In this document: one piece after another, positions 1 to 10,098 of the stretch
Layout of the letters: each line of letters opens with the position of its first letter
Position numbering within the stretch: the stretch's first letter is position 1
Assembly (NCBI RefSeq): GCF_900239495.1
Contig: NZ_OENE01000003.1
Coordinates: 1 to 51,243, forward strand
Source of the DNA: Tenacibaculum finnmarkense genomovar ulcerans
Lineage (GTDB): Bacteria; Bacteroidota; Bacteroidia; Flavobacteriales; Flavobacteriaceae
Length of the DNA: 51,243 nt
Direction: 5' to 3'
The notes under the pieces: model-generated
Database searches by the model: none
Told to the model about the DNA's origin: nothing
Seen by the model: only the letters and a program-made list of their open reading frames with translations
Program-made: the position numbers and the translations under genes

Positions 1-93
1 ATTAACATTTCAATAAAATCACTCGAACTGACAGGGTATGTCACATCGAGTGAATTTGATGTCCGATAGGAAAATCAAATTTGTATCGAGATG
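1..93. repeat. Edge of a dispersed intergenic repeat with an inverted repeat
   Basis: This non-coding stretch between the window edge and the moeA stop contains CACTCGA and TCGAGTG as inverted arms around 20-26 and 47-53, with GACA/TGTC as a further inner pair. The word AAAATCACTCGAA-TGACA also occurs inside the MITE-like repeats near 29.4 and 49.0 kb, and TTGTATCGAGA also occurs near 29.35 kb. It is therefore read as part of the same repetitive material, probably continuing to the left. No gene is seen here. Confidence 0.5.
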
Positions 94-97
94 TTAC

Positions 98-1342
98 TCA
101 TTTTTTATATCTAATTACAGGAAACATAGTTCCTTTTTTAAACTCGGTATTTTCTGTTTTTGGAATTTCAATAAAACCATCAGCATTTACAAGGCTTGCT
201 AAATCGGCTGAGCCATTTCCTTTAATTGGAATTGCTATTAATTGTCCGTTTTCAGAAATTAATTTAACTTGTAAAAAGTAGGTTAAATTAGGTTTAAAAA
301 TAACATTTTCATTAATAATAGCCGTTTCTTTTAGATATTTTATTCCTGCTGATTTGTAATACCAATCATAAAAATACACCAAGCAATTTACAAAAGTGGC
401 AATTGGATTTCCAGGAAAAGCAAAAACAATAGTATTATTATCAGATTGACTAGGTTGATAAACACCCTGTTTACTAGTGTTTAAATCATCTGCGATGCCG
501 AACCAGAAAGGTTTTCCTGGGCGTTGGGCTACCTTGTGAAATAATTTATCAACGCCTAATTCGGTTAAAACTTCGGGTAAAAAATCAAACTTTCCTTTGC
601 TAACTGCGCCACTAAATAATAATACATCGTATTGTTGTAAATAGCCGCTTATTTTTTGTTTTAAAATAGTTTTGTTATCGGTAATATGTGCGGTTTCTGA
701 AGGGATATCTAACTCTTTTAATAAAGAAACCAAGGTGTAAACATTCGATCTTCTTATTTGATACGCTAGCGGATTTTCATTTACATCAACCAATTCATCA
801 CCAGTAGAAATAATCATTACTTTAGGCTGTTTTGCTACTTTTATAACTGATTTACCAACCGTAGCAATTACGCCAATTTCTGCCGCTGAAATAAGGGTGT
901 TTTTATGGATTAAAACATCGTTTTGTACGTTGTCTTTTCCTTTGGGATGTACATTCTGATGTGTATTAATTGTATCAATAGTAATTGTTGCAATTCCATT
1001 TTTGATACTAACATCTTCATATCTGATTACCGTATCGCAATTTTTTGGCAATACTGCGCCTGTCATTACTTCAATGCAGTTTGCTGAATTTTGCAACGTT
1101 AATTGCGCACTTCCTGCAGGCTGAATTCCTTCAATTTTAAAAGTGCGTTCTCCATTTTTAAAATGAATATAATTTATTGCAATTCCGTCCATGGCAACAC
1201 GATTAAAAGGAGGGAAGTCTCTATCGGCAACAATATTTTCTTTTAAAATCCGCCCAACAGATTCTATAAATGGAATGTTTTCTGTTCCAAAATCTTGGGT
1301 GTTTTCTAGGATTATCTCTTTTGCTTTTTTTACTGAAATCAT
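98..1342 (-). CDS. moeA: Molybdopterin molybdenumtransferase MoeA
   Basis: A 414-residue protein that, by family, inserts molybdate into adenylylated molybdopterin in the last step of molybdenum cofactor synthesis in the cytoplasm. The order of motifs is that of MoeA: PPFNRVAMDGIA near residue 44 (the family has PPFDRSAMDGYA), the MoaB/Mog-like fold with STGDEL near 180, PGKPFWFG near 276 and FPGNP near 314, then the small C-terminal beta domain. Length is normal for the family. It lies 28 bases behind moaA on the same strand and is probably co-transcribed. The molybdate transporter and the remaining moa genes are not in the window and may lie to the left. The identification is firm. Confidence 0.95.
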   Translation of the reverse strand: MISVKKAKEIILENTQDFGTENIPFIESVGRILKENIVADRDFPPFNRVAMDGIAINYIHFKNGERTFKIEGIQPAGSAQLTLQNSANCIEVMTGAVLPKNCDTVIRYEDVSIKNGIATITIDTINTHQNVHPKGKDNVQNDVLIHKNTLISAAEIGVIATVGKSVIKVAKQPKVMIISTGDELVDVNENPLAYQIRRSNVYTLVSLLKELDIPSETAHITDNKTILKQKISGYLQQYDVLLFSGAVSKGKFDFLPEVLTELGVDKLFHKVAQRPGKPFWFGIADDLNTSKQGVYQPSQSDNNTIVFAFPGNPIATFVNCLVYFYDWYYKSAGIKYLKETAIINENVIFKPNLTYFLQVKLISENGQLIAIPIKGNGSADLASLVNADGFIEIPKTENTEFKKGTMFPVIRYKK

Positions 1343-1370
1343 ATATTTACTGATACTTTTTTATAAAATA

Positions 1371-2363
1371 TTACCCACCGATTGTACTCATACTCTCACT
1401 TACACTTCCTTGTTTTCTATTTGCTTCGGCAATAAAACCATTTTCAGGTTTTTCTTTTATTAATGATAAAAAAAGTGTTTTTAAATCATCATTAGAAGCA
1501 CCATTTCTGATAAAATCACGGAGGTTAAAAACACCATCATCAAACAAACAATTTTTAAAAGTTCCTGTTGATGTAATTCTTATACGGTTGCAATCATTGC
1601 AAATAGTACGGGTAAAAGCAGGAATAATCCCTACAGTTCCTTGATGATTTTTGATAGAAAAATTACGAGAAGTTGATGATTTTTCTGAGATGATATTCTC
1701 TACAGAATATTTCGATTTTATCTCCTTTATAATTTTATTATAATTCCAGTTTTCTTGAATATCTCGCTGTCCTTTTCCGTTAAAAGGCATTTCTTCAATA
1801 AATCGAACAGCCATATTTTTATCTTTAGTTAAACCTACAAAATCAGTAATTTCATTGGTGTTAAAACCTGATTGTACAACGATATTCAACTTTAAGTGAA
1901 GACTACTTTTTTCTAGTAATTCTAAGGTTTTATATACCTGATTAAAAGTATCACGACGTGTAATTTTCGCAAATTTATCGGCATGTAAACTATCAATACT
2001 TAAATTGATCGTTTTTACTTTTTTAAGCTTTTCTAAGGTTGTAATATGTTGGGCAACCAATACGCCGTTTGTGGTAATATTTATTTCGTCTAATAAATCA
2101 TTATAAGATAGCATTTCTAAAAACGACATAAAATCTTTACGAGCAAAGGGTTCGCCACCCGTTAGCCGAACTTTATTAACACCGAGTTCGGTAAGTACTC
2201 GAATAATTCGGTACATTTCTTTGTAGGTTAACAGCTCTTTTCTAGGAACAATATCAATTCCGTGGGCGGGCATACAATATTGGCAACGAAGGTTACAGCG
2301 ATCGGTTACAGCCAAGCGAACATAGTTTATTTGCCTGCCGAAATTATCAATAAGTTTGTGCAT
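1371..2363 (-). CDS. moaA: GTP 3',8-cyclase MoaA (radical SAM)
   Basis: A 330-residue radical-SAM enzyme that rearranges GTP to 3',8-cyclo-dihydro-GTP, the first step of molybdopterin synthesis. The N-terminal [4Fe-4S] motif is C23-x3-C27-x2-C30, followed by the SAM-binding GGEPF segment. The second cluster ligands are in the C-terminal part (CNDC near 251-254 and a third Cys about 14 residues later). The protein ends in Gly-Gly, which is required in the family. The ATG is preceded at exactly four bases by a TATCTTTG promoter box, so the mRNA may be leaderless (see findings). moeA follows after 28 bases. Confidence 0.96.
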   Translation of the reverse strand: MHKLIDNFGRQINYVRLAVTDRCNLRCQYCMPAHGIDIVPRKELLTYKEMYRIIRVLTELGVNKVRLTGGEPFARKDFMSFLEMLSYNDLLDEINITTNGVLVAQHITTLEKLKKVKTINLSIDSLHADKFAKITRRDTFNQVYKTLELLEKSSLHLKLNIVVQSGFNTNEITDFVGLTKDKNMAVRFIEEMPFNGKGQRDIQENWNYNKIIKEIKSKYSVENIISEKSSTSRNFSIKNHQGTVGIIPAFTRTICNDCNRIRITSTGTFKNCLFDDGVFNLRDFIRNGASNDDLKTLFLSLIKEKPENGFIAEANRKQGSVSESMSTIGG

Positions 2364-2367
2364 ACAA

Positions 2368-2375
2368 CAAAGATA
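2368..2375 (-). promoter_or_regulatory. -7 promoter box of moaA, adjacent to the start codon
   Basis: On the minus strand TATCTTTG matches the Bacteroidota -7 consensus TAnnTTTG. Four bases (TTGT) separate it from the ATG. No good -33 TTG is seen at the usual distance, so the call rests on the -7 box and on the identical spacing at holB and the HD gene. Confidence 0.5.
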
Positions 2376-2450
2376 CGGATTAATGAAACAGTTATTTCCT
2401 GTCTTTTATCATAGTTTTATAGTGATGTTTTTTGTGGAAAAGACAGGTTC

Positions 2451-4232
2451 TTAAACAATTTCCATTTTCTTCAACAAAAAAGAAGCGTTCATATTTTGAC
2501 ATACGCCATTTTTCATTTTATAATCGAAATCTAATTCATTATTAATAATTTCGGCATCAAAATAATAATTTTTCACACTGCTATATTCGTTTGATAAATC
2601 ACATAAACTTACGTCATGCGTAGCAATAATTCCTGTTGATTTTGAGTTGTTTAATTTTTCAACAAATTTTTTAGAACCGATTGCTTTATCTTGACTATTT
2701 GTTCCTTTTAAAATTTCATCTAAAATGATAAAATAATTATCAGTTTTAATTTCGTTTACGATAAATTTTAAACGTTTTAATTCGGCATAAAAATACGATT
2801 CGTCTTCGCTTAACGAATCTGAAGTTCGCATACTGGTAATTAATTTTATCGGATTATAGCTTGCTTTTTCAGCACAAATCGGCAAACCTGTGTTCGACAT
2901 TACAATTGCCAATGAAATGGATCTTAAAAACGTACTTTTCCCTGCCATATTTGCACCTGTAACGATAAAAAAGTTTTCGGTATCAATAATAAAATCGTTG
3001 TCAATTCTTTTAGAAGGATTTAATAAAGGATGCCCTAAATTTACGGCGTTTAAAACGGCTTTTTCATTGCTGATACTAGGAAAAATATATTCAGGTTTGT
3101 TAAAAACAAAGTTGGCTAAGGAGTTTTGTGCATCAAAAAAAGAAACCACATCAAACCATTGCGCAACGGTTGTTTTATAAGAAGTAATCCATTTTTCTAT
3201 TTTAATAGTATTGCGGATATCTAACAAAAACAGCCCGTTTCCGAATAGTGCAATCATCAAATTACCACGTTGGTCAAAGGCATCTAATTTTTTAGAAAAT
3301 TCTTTAAAAATATCCGAAGCTTTTTTATTTCCCTTTTCACTTTCTTGTTGAATTTGTTGCTGTTTATCTTTTAAAATTGAATTTGTAAAAGTTTCATTTT
3401 CTATCTGTGCTAATAATTGATGATATTGATTAAAAGTTTCTTTGGCTTTTCCTGTTTCTGTAGCTAATTCTTGAATATTTTTAAAATAGAAAGCGGTAAT
3501 AAACAATCCAATTAAAAACCAAATTAAAAGGATTGAAAAAGGAATAATACTAAAACTTAATAATCCAATTAATATTAATGATACCCCTGAAAAAGCATAC
3601 GAAAATAACATCAAAAAAGAAGGAATCTTTTGTTGATATGAAGTTATCCAGTTTACAATACTAGGAATGGCTGTTTTGGTATTTATTAAACTAGCAATCG
3701 CCGTAAAATGTTGTCGCCAAATTGTTTTTAAAGCTAGTTCTTGCGTTACTTTTTGGCGTTTATCAATGTCTTTTATAGTGTTACTTGTTAAAATAGTTGC
3801 TAATAATTTTCGACCTTCACTTGTTGCTGTTCGGTTTATATATTGAAAAAAAGAACCGACTCCAAATAAATCAATATCGTTGCTAAAATAATGCTCAGGA
3901 TTGGTAAATTCTTCACCGCTATCTAAATTTGAATAGTTTCCTTTTAATACTTCTATTTCAGTTTTATTGATGTTTAATTTTGCCTCTGCAAGACTTTTTT
4001 GCTGTTTTAATTTGAGGTGTTTTGTAATTAAAACCCCGAAGGTAATAATTGCTAAACCTGTTAGGATAAAAAATAAATTATCTTTTGTAAAGCCTACGTA
4101 TGCTGATGTTGCAATGGTTAAAAAAGCCAAAAGACGTAAAATTCGCGTGGTTAACAACTGTTTTTTTAGCGTAATTAACGTGGTGTTTAAGCTGTTTATT
4201 TCTTCTTTATAAAATTGAATTGGTTCTTGCAT
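2451..4232 (-). CDS. Membrane-anchored MutS-family ATPase
   Basis: A 593-residue protein whose C-terminal third is a MutS domain V ATPase: Walker A GANMAGKST near residues 424-432, a Walker B/signature stretch around SLSEDESYFYAEL and ILDEILKGTNS, and the ATHD switch near the end. Before it lies a MutS core/lever-like helical segment. The N-terminal mismatch-binding domains of MutS1 and the Smr nuclease domain of MutS2 are absent. Instead there are two hydrophobic helices at about 32-50 and 53-71 and another hydrophobic block at about 206-250, so it is probably an inner-membrane protein. Related proteins occur across the Bacteroidota; their function is not known to me. It is single, and divergent from uvrC. 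Confidence 0.85.
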   Translation of the reverse strand: MQEPIQFYKEEINSLNTTLITLKKQLLTTRILRLLAFLTIATSAYVGFTKDNLFFILTGLAIITFGVLITKHLKLKQQKSLAEAKLNINKTEIEVLKGNYSNLDSGEEFTNPEHYFSNDIDLFGVGSFFQYINRTATSEGRKLLATILTSNTIKDIDKRQKVTQELALKTIWRQHFTAIASLINTKTAIPSIVNWITSYQQKIPSFLMLFSYAFSGVSLILIGLLSFSIIPFSILLIWFLIGLFITAFYFKNIQELATETGKAKETFNQYHQLLAQIENETFTNSILKDKQQQIQQESEKGNKKASDIFKEFSKKLDAFDQRGNLMIALFGNGLFLLDIRNTIKIEKWITSYKTTVAQWFDVVSFFDAQNSLANFVFNKPEYIFPSISNEKAVLNAVNLGHPLLNPSKRIDNDFIIDTENFFIVTGANMAGKSTFLRSISLAIVMSNTGLPICAEKASYNPIKLITSMRTSDSLSEDESYFYAELKRLKFIVNEIKTDNYFIILDEILKGTNSQDKAIGSKKFVEKLNNSKSTGIIATHDVSLCDLSNEYSSVKNYYFDAEIINNELDFDYKMKNGVCQNMNASFLLKKMEIV

Positions 4233-4319
4233 TTTCTTGAAAATAATAGTGTAGATAAATATTGAGGTAAATGTACATATAGCAACTTACATATCTTTAT
4301 AAAATTGTATTTTCGTTGT

Positions 4320-6116
4320 ATGCCAACTTCATTAGAACTTCAACTAAAAACATTGCCCACTTCGCCAGGAGTTTATCAATATTTTGATAACAACGAAGTG
4401 ATTATTTATGTCGGAAAAGCAAAAAATTTAAAGAAGCGTGTTTCCTCTTATTTTACCAAAACTCATGAAAATGGTAAAACACGAATCCTAGTAAAAAAGA
4501 TTGCCCGCATTGAACATATTGTGGTTAGTACGGAAACTGATGCTTTATTATTAGAAAATAATCTGATAAAAAAATACAAACCTCGCTATAATATTTTACT
4601 AAAGGATGACAAATCGTATCCGTGGATTTGTATTAAAAAAGAGCGATTTCCACGAGTTTTTTCTACTCGAAGCGTTGTAAAAGATGGCTCGGAATATTTT
4701 GGTCCTTATACCAATATTAAAATGGTGCAGTCGCTGTTAAGTTTGATAAAAGAACTGTATCCACTGCGAACTTGCACTTATGATTTGAGTGAACAAAAAA
4801 TAGCATCTTATAAATATAAAGTGTGCTTAGAATATCATTTAAAAAATTGCAAAGGTGCTTGTGAAGGCTATCAGCAAGAAGAAGATTATCAGCAAGAAAT
4901 TACAGCAATTCGAAATATATTAAAAGGAAATTTTAAAGAAATTTTAGATAAATTACAAAGCTTAATGCTCGGTTTTGCTTCGGAAATGAAATTTGAAGAA
5001 GCTCAGAAAATCAAAGAAAAATTAGCGTTGCTACAAAATTATCAAGCAAAATCGACTATTGTAAATCCGTCTATTAATAATGTGGATGTATTTTCAATTA
5101 TTTCGGATGAAACTTATGGTTATGCAAATTTCTTTAAAGTGATGAACGGGTCAATTGTACAATCGTACACCACCGAAATAAAAAAGAAATTAGAAGAAAG
5201 CAATAAACAGTTGTTAGAGCTGTTTATTATTGAAACCCGAAATCGATTTAATTCTTTATCGAGAGAAGTTTACGTGCCTTTTGATGTTGATTTAGGAGAA
5301 CAAATAAAAGTAACAGTTCCAAAATTAGGCGATAAAAAAAGAGTGGTAGATTTATCAGAAAGAAATGCAAAATATTATCGAATTGAACAATTAAAACAAT
5401 TAAAAATAGTAAATCCTGAGCGTCATATAAATAGAATAATGAGGCAAATGCAAAGAGATTTACGTTTGCAAGATGAACCTCGACATATTGAATGTTTCGA
5501 TAATTCAAATATTCAAGGAACGCATCCCGTAGCCGCCTGTGTGGTTTTTAAAGACGGAAAACCTAGTAAAAAAGAGTATCGACATTATAATATTAAAACT
5601 GTTGTAGGAGCAGATGATTTTGCCTCGATGGAAGAAGTTGTTTTTAGAAGATATAAACGTTTGTTAGCCGAAAAACAACCATTGCCACAACTTATTATTA
5701 TTGATGGAGGAAAAGGACAATTATCATCCGCCTTAAAAAGTTTAGATGCTTTAAATTTACGAGGAAAAATAGCCATTATTGGAATTGCAAAACGATTGGA
5801 AGAAATTTATTATCCGAATGATTCTGTTCCGTTGTATTTAGATAAAAAATCGGAAAGTTTAAAAATAATTCAATTTTTACGAAATGAAGCCCATCGCTTC
5901 GGAATTACCTTTCATCGGAATAAACGAAGTAAAACGGCTATAAAATCGGAATTAGAAGAAATTCCAGGTATCGGTGAACAAACTATTGCTACTTTATTAC
6001 GTAGATTTAAATCTGTAAAAAGAGTAAAAGAAGCAACATTAGACGCTTTAGAAGAAACAATAGGAGTGTCAAAAGCAAAGAAGGTAGTGCAATTTTATCA
6101 AAAGAAAGCGCTTTAA
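4320..6116 (+). CDS. uvrC: UvrABC system protein C
   Basis: A 598-residue nucleotide-excision repair endonuclease that makes both incisions beside a UvrB-marked lesion. Domains in order: a GIY-YIG nuclease at about 12-95 (GVYQYF ... IIYVGKAKNLKKRV), a Cys-rich segment near 140-170, a UVR motif binding UvrB near 205-240, the RNase H-like domain from about 380 (ECFDNSNIQG), and two helix-hairpin-helix motifs at the end. The ATG at 4320 is chosen over an in-frame TTG at 4305 because MPTSLELQL matches the family start and because a promoter-like TATTTTCG lies just four bases before it. It is divergent from the MutS-like gene and followed after 53 bases by the patatin gene. Confidence 0.95.
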   Translation: MPTSLELQLKTLPTSPGVYQYFDNNEVIIYVGKAKNLKKRVSSYFTKTHENGKTRILVKKIARIEHIVVSTETDALLLENNLIKKYKPRYNILLKDDKSYPWICIKKERFPRVFSTRSVVKDGSEYFGPYTNIKMVQSLLSLIKELYPLRTCTYDLSEQKIASYKYKVCLEYHLKNCKGACEGYQQEEDYQQEITAIRNILKGNFKEILDKLQSLMLGFASEMKFEEAQKIKEKLALLQNYQAKSTIVNPSINNVDVFSIISDETYGYANFFKVMNGSIVQSYTTEIKKKLEESNKQLLELFIIETRNRFNSLSREVYVPFDVDLGEQIKVTVPKLGDKKRVVDLSERNAKYYRIEQLKQLKIVNPERHINRIMRQMQRDLRLQDEPRHIECFDNSNIQGTHPVAACVVFKDGKPSKKEYRHYNIKTVVGADDFASMEEVVFRRYKRLLAEKQPLPQLIIIDGGKGQLSSALKSLDALNLRGKIAIIGIAKRLEEIYYPNDSVPLYLDKKSESLKIIQFLRNEAHRFGITFHRNKRSKTAIKSELEEIPGIGEQTIATLLRRFKSVKRVKEATLDALEETIGVSKAKKVVQFYQKKAL

Positions 6117-6169
6117 AAATTGGCTTAAAAATTGATGCTAAAATCAGCAGAAAAATAAAAAGTAAAAAG

Positions 6170-8356
6170 ATGAAGAAGTTACTAATATTATTGTTTTTTC
6201 CAGTGGTAATGCTGGCTCAAAATCAACCAAAAATAGGACTGGTTTTAAGTGGTGGTGGGGCTAAAGGGCTTGCTCATATTGCAGTTTTAAAAGAATTGGA
6301 AAAATCGGGTGTTCAAATAGATTATATTGGTGGAACAAGTATGGGGGCTATTATTGGTGGCTTATACGCTTCAGGATATACTGCCGATCAAATTAAGGAA
6401 ATTGTGTTAACGACCGATTTTATGGCAATGGTAAGAGATCAGGTGCCTAGAAGAGAAAAGCCTTTTTTTAATAAAGAACACAACGAAAAATACGCTATTA
6501 CTTTGCCTATTAAAAACAAAACAATAGGACTTCCTTTAGGATTGTCAAAAGGACAAAATGTTTTAAATTTTTTAACAGAATTATTAGCTCCTGTTGATGA
6601 AATTAAAAATTTTTCAAAGCTACCAATTCCTTTTTATTGTGTTGCCACCAATATTGAAACAGGTAGTCAGGAGGTTTTGGAAAAGGGTTCTTTGCCTTTA
6701 GCTTTAAGGGCTAGTGGTGCATTTCCATCATTATTAAATCCTGTAGAAATTAACGGAAAATTAATGATCGATGGTGGTGTAGTCAATAATTTTCCTGTTG
6801 ATATAATGAAAAAAAAAGTCGATTTTATTATTGGTGTTAGTGTGCAAGGAAAGTTGTTAGAAAAAGTAGAACTATCATCGGCAGCTTCTTTATTAATGCA
6901 AATTATTAACTTTCAGATGTATAAAAAATCGGATGAACAAGTAGCGTTGCTAGATGTTTATTTACAACCAAATTTAACCGATTATAATGTGATTTCTTTT
7001 GATAAAATTGCTGAAATTTTAAAAGAAGGTGAAAAAACAGTCAAACCTTTTAAGCCTGTTTTTGATAGTATTGCCAAATTACAACCCATCAAAAGAAAAG
7101 CTGCTGTTATAAATTTAAATAAAGGAAAATTTTTAGTCGATAGAATTATTATCAAAGGAAATAAAAATTATACGAACGATTATATTTTAGGAAAACTTCA
7201 GTTGTCAGAAGGTGACAGTGTTTCTTACCGAGGAATTTCAAGAAAAATAAACAGTTTAACTGCTACCAATAATTTTAGAAGAATAGATTATCTTTTAAGT
7301 AAATCTTTTTCAGGTAAAAAAATTATGCTAACTGTAAAGGAAGAGCCTATTCATTCTTATTTACGACTGGGCTTACATTATGATGTTTTATATAAATCGG
7401 CAGTATTATTAAATTACAATTACAAAAAACTGCTAAAACAAAATGATGAATTGTCTTTCGATGTTGCTATTGGTGATCGAATTCGTTATAATTTTGAATA
7501 TTATATTGATAACGGAATAAAACCAAGTTACGGTATTTCGTCGCGGTATAATTCTTTTAAAGATGAGTTTTTATTTGACAAAAGTTTAATTAATATAAGA
7601 TACAATGATTTTACAAATGCATTTTATTTAAAAACTACTTTTAATAAGAAATTTGCTTTGGGTACAGGAATTGAGCATAAATGGTTGCAAGCTTCTTCAG
7701 GAAATGTTTTAAAAGAAGGTAAGCAATTGTTTTTTGATAAAAGTAATTATGTAAGTTTATATGGTTTTTTAAAATTAGATAGCTACAATAAAGTGATATT
7801 TCCTACGGAAGGTTTTTATGCTGATTTTGGTTTTAAATGGTATGTTTGGTCTGATAGAAATAACAAGTTAAACAAGCTACCGACAGAAAATGATTTATTT
7901 CATCAATTTTCACAAGCAAATGCCACGGTTGGTTTTGCTACGACCTTATTAAATAATTTCACCTTTCAATACACTTCTGATATAGGCTATACTTTAGGTA
8001 AAAAAACATCTCAAATGCTTGATTATCGTTTGGGAGGATACAACAAAAATTATATCAATAATTTTAAGCCTTTATATGGATATGCCTCAGGAGCTTTAAG
8101 TAATCAGTCTTTTTTAAAGTCAGAATTTAATTTTAGATATAAAATTGCAAGCAATCATTACGCTACATTTATTGCTAATTATGCGCGTGTAGAAGAAGAT
8201 ATTCTTTTGGGAGGTAACTTTTTTAACAATACCAAATCGGGCTATGCTTTGGGGTATAGTATGGAAACTTTTTTAGGCCCTGTTGAATTGAAATATACTT
8301 GGTCGCCAGATCATAGCGAAAAACATTGGTTATTTAATTTAGGATTTTGGTTTTAA
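6170..8356 (+). CDS. Patatin-like phospholipase with POTRA and outer-membrane barrel (PlpD type)
   Basis: A 728-residue protein with a signal peptide (about 1-17) followed by a patatin domain: GGGAKG at 28-33 (oxyanion loop), GTSMG with nucleophile Ser57, and the catalytic Asp in IDGG near 201. After it comes a POTRA-like segment at about 320-395 (FLVDRIIIKGNKNYTNDYI) and a C-terminal domain rich in alternating aromatic strands ending in a terminal Phe (NLGFWF), as in a 16-strand BamA/TpsB-type barrel. This is the layout of type Vd autotransporters. By family it should hydrolyse phospholipids at or outside the outer membrane; the substrate here is not shown. It ends at a shared terminator facing the RNase G gene. 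Confidence 0.9.
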   Translation: MKKLLILLFFPVVMLAQNQPKIGLVLSGGGAKGLAHIAVLKELEKSGVQIDYIGGTSMGAIIGGLYASGYTADQIKEIVLTTDFMAMVRDQVPRREKPFFNKEHNEKYAITLPIKNKTIGLPLGLSKGQNVLNFLTELLAPVDEIKNFSKLPIPFYCVATNIETGSQEVLEKGSLPLALRASGAFPSLLNPVEINGKLMIDGGVVNNFPVDIMKKKVDFIIGVSVQGKLLEKVELSSAASLLMQIINFQMYKKSDEQVALLDVYLQPNLTDYNVISFDKIAEILKEGEKTVKPFKPVFDSIAKLQPIKRKAAVINLNKGKFLVDRIIIKGNKNYTNDYILGKLQLSEGDSVSYRGISRKINSLTATNNFRRIDYLLSKSFSGKKIMLTVKEEPIHSYLRLGLHYDVLYKSAVLLNYNYKKLLKQNDELSFDVAIGDRIRYNFEYYIDNGIKPSYGISSRYNSFKDEFLFDKSLINIRYNDFTNAFYLKTTFNKKFALGTGIEHKWLQASSGNVLKEGKQLFFDKSNYVSLYGFLKLDSYNKVIFPTEGFYADFGFKWYVWSDRNNKLNKLPTENDLFHQFSQANATVGFATTLLNNFTFQYTSDIGYTLGKKTSQMLDYRLGGYNKNYINNFKPLYGYASGALSNQSFLKSEFNFRYKIASNHYATFIANYARVEEDILLGGNFFNNTKSGYALGYSMETFLGPVELKYTWSPDHSEKHWLFNLGFWF

Positions 8357-8361
8357 ACATA

Positions 8362-8394
8362 AAAAACCCCATTTCTTAGTGAAATGGGGTTTTT
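8362..8394. terminator. Bidirectional terminator between the patatin and RNase G genes
   Basis: A 13-bp perfect stem AAAACCCCATTTC / GAAATGGGGTTTT with a 5-base loop, flanked by A and T runs on both sides. It sits between two convergent genes and can serve both. Confidence 0.9.
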
Positions 8395-8420
8395 ATGATA
8401 ATTAAGATAGCCTTACTTAT

Positions 8421-9953
8421 TTACTTTTTTTTCAAGAAAAACTTGTATTGTAAATATTGATACGCATCTCTTGGTAATACTTTAATCCACTTTTTGTGTT
8501 GTAAAATCCATTTTAAACGAATAGAAATAAACCCTTTTGTTAAATAAGCGGCTATAAAAGGATGTACATTTAATGTAACTTCTTTATATTCTTTACCACT
8601 ATTAAGCAAGCGTTCTAATTCAGCTTCTATTTTATCAATTAAAATAATAGGAGCTTCAACTTCTCCGTTTTTATTAGGATTAGACTCTCGTGTTTTTATT
8701 GCTAATTCAGGTCGTACACGCTGTCTTGTAATTTGTATTAAACCAAACTTACTCGGAGGTAATATTTTGTGTTTAGTACGGTCTAAAGACATTGCATCTT
8801 TTAAATGTTGATATAATTTCTGTCTGTTTTCAGTAGTCTTCATATCAATAAAGTCAACCACTATAATTCCACCCATATCACGCAGTTGTAACTGACGTGC
8901 TACTTCGGTTGCGGAAATCAAGTTGACTTCTAAAGCAGTTTCTTCTTGGCTTAACCCCTTGTTTGAGCGATTACCACTGTTAACATCAATAACATGTAGT
9001 GCTTCGGTGTGTTCAATAACTAAATACGCACCTTTGCTCATTGAAACTGTTTTACCAAACGATGTTTTTATCTGACGTTCAATACCAAATTTCTCAAAAA
9101 TTGGTGTGTCAGATTTGTGAAGTTTTACAATATCTTCCTTTTCAGGATAAATTTCTTGTAAATATTCTTTAATTTCAACCATTAAAGTTTCATCGTTGGT
9201 TACAATACTTGTAAAAGAATCGTTCATCACATCTCTTAAGATAGAGGATGCTCTGTTCAACTCACTTAAAATTTTTGTTGGGGTGTTTTGATTGGCAATG
9301 CTGTTACACATTTTTTCCCAACGTTCTAGTGAATTTTGTAAATCTTTATCTAGTTCTGCTACCTTTTTGTCTTGGGCAACAGTACGTAAAATAAGCCCAA
9401 ACCCTTTTGGTTTGATGCTTTTTGCTAATTTTTTTAAACGTTCTTTTTCTTTTGGGTCTGCTATTTTTTGAGATACAGATACTCTGTTAGAAAAAGGAAC
9501 TAAAACTAAATACCTACCAGCTATTGATAGTTCCGAGCTAATGCGCGGTCCTTTGGTAGAAATGGGTTCTTTTACAATTTGTACTAATAAATTTTGACCT
9601 GACTTTAGTACATCATGAATACTTCCGTCTTTATTGATGTCGTTTTCAGCACGAAAATTTTTTAAAGTGAAATCTTTATAATTACCTATGCTTACCTTCT
9701 TAATAAAATTATTTAAAGACTGTACTTGTGGTCCTAAATCATGATAGTGTAAAAAACCATCCTTAGGATATCCAACATTTACAAAAGCGGCATTTAATCC
9801 TGTCATCACTTTTCCTATTTTAGCTAGAAAAATATCTCCGACAGCAAATTTATTATCGCTTGTTTCTTTGTTTAATTCAATAAGTCTACCATCTCTTAGT
9901 AGGGCGAAATCAATATCAGAAGAATTTGAACGAATTATTAATTCTGTTTTCAT
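8421..9953 (-). CDS. rng: Ribonuclease G / E family endoribonuclease
   Basis: A 510-residue RNase E/G-type enzyme that processes rRNA and mRNA. It has an N-terminal S1 RNA-binding domain (VGDIFLAKIGKVM...GLNAAFVNVG), and the catalytic Mg2+ aspartates in HVIDVNSG near 323 and VVDFIDM near 365. It lacks the long C-terminal degradosome scaffold of E. coli RNase E, so RNase G is the better name. It lies downstream of the HU and bL38-like genes on the same strand, but a strong hairpin lies between it and the bL38-like gene, so it probably has its own promoter in the 163-base gap. Confidence 0.93.
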   Translation of the reverse strand: MKTELIIRSNSSDIDFALLRDGRLIELNKETSDNKFAVGDIFLAKIGKVMTGLNAAFVNVGYPKDGFLHYHDLGPQVQSLNNFIKKVSIGNYKDFTLKNFRAENDINKDGSIHDVLKSGQNLLVQIVKEPISTKGPRISSELSIAGRYLVLVPFSNRVSVSQKIADPKEKERLKKLAKSIKPKGFGLILRTVAQDKKVAELDKDLQNSLERWEKMCNSIANQNTPTKILSELNRASSILRDVMNDSFTSIVTNDETLMVEIKEYLQEIYPEKEDIVKLHKSDTPIFEKFGIERQIKTSFGKTVSMSKGAYLVIEHTEALHVIDVNSGNRSNKGLSQEETALEVNLISATEVARQLQLRDMGGIIVVDFIDMKTTENRQKLYQHLKDAMSLDRTKHKILPPSKFGLIQITRQRVRPELAIKTRESNPNKNGEVEAPIILIDKIEAELERLLNSGKEYKEVTLNVHPFIAAYLTKGFISIRLKWILQHKKWIKVLPRDAYQYLQYKFFLKKK

Positions 9954-10098
9954 TCTGAATATAGTTTTGTGCCTACGTAAAAATTTTACGAAGACGGATT
10001 AAAATTTGTAAACAGGTATAATTTTTATACCGTTTCAAGGTGTTAAAACCTTAATGTCAATGAACTGATTTTTTTTTTCAAATACTTTTAAAAGCAAT

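Noticed and set aside
2451..4232. The MutS-like protein as MutS1 or MutS2
   Set aside because: It lacks the mismatch-binding and connector domains of MutS1 and the Smr domain of MutS2, and has membrane helices.
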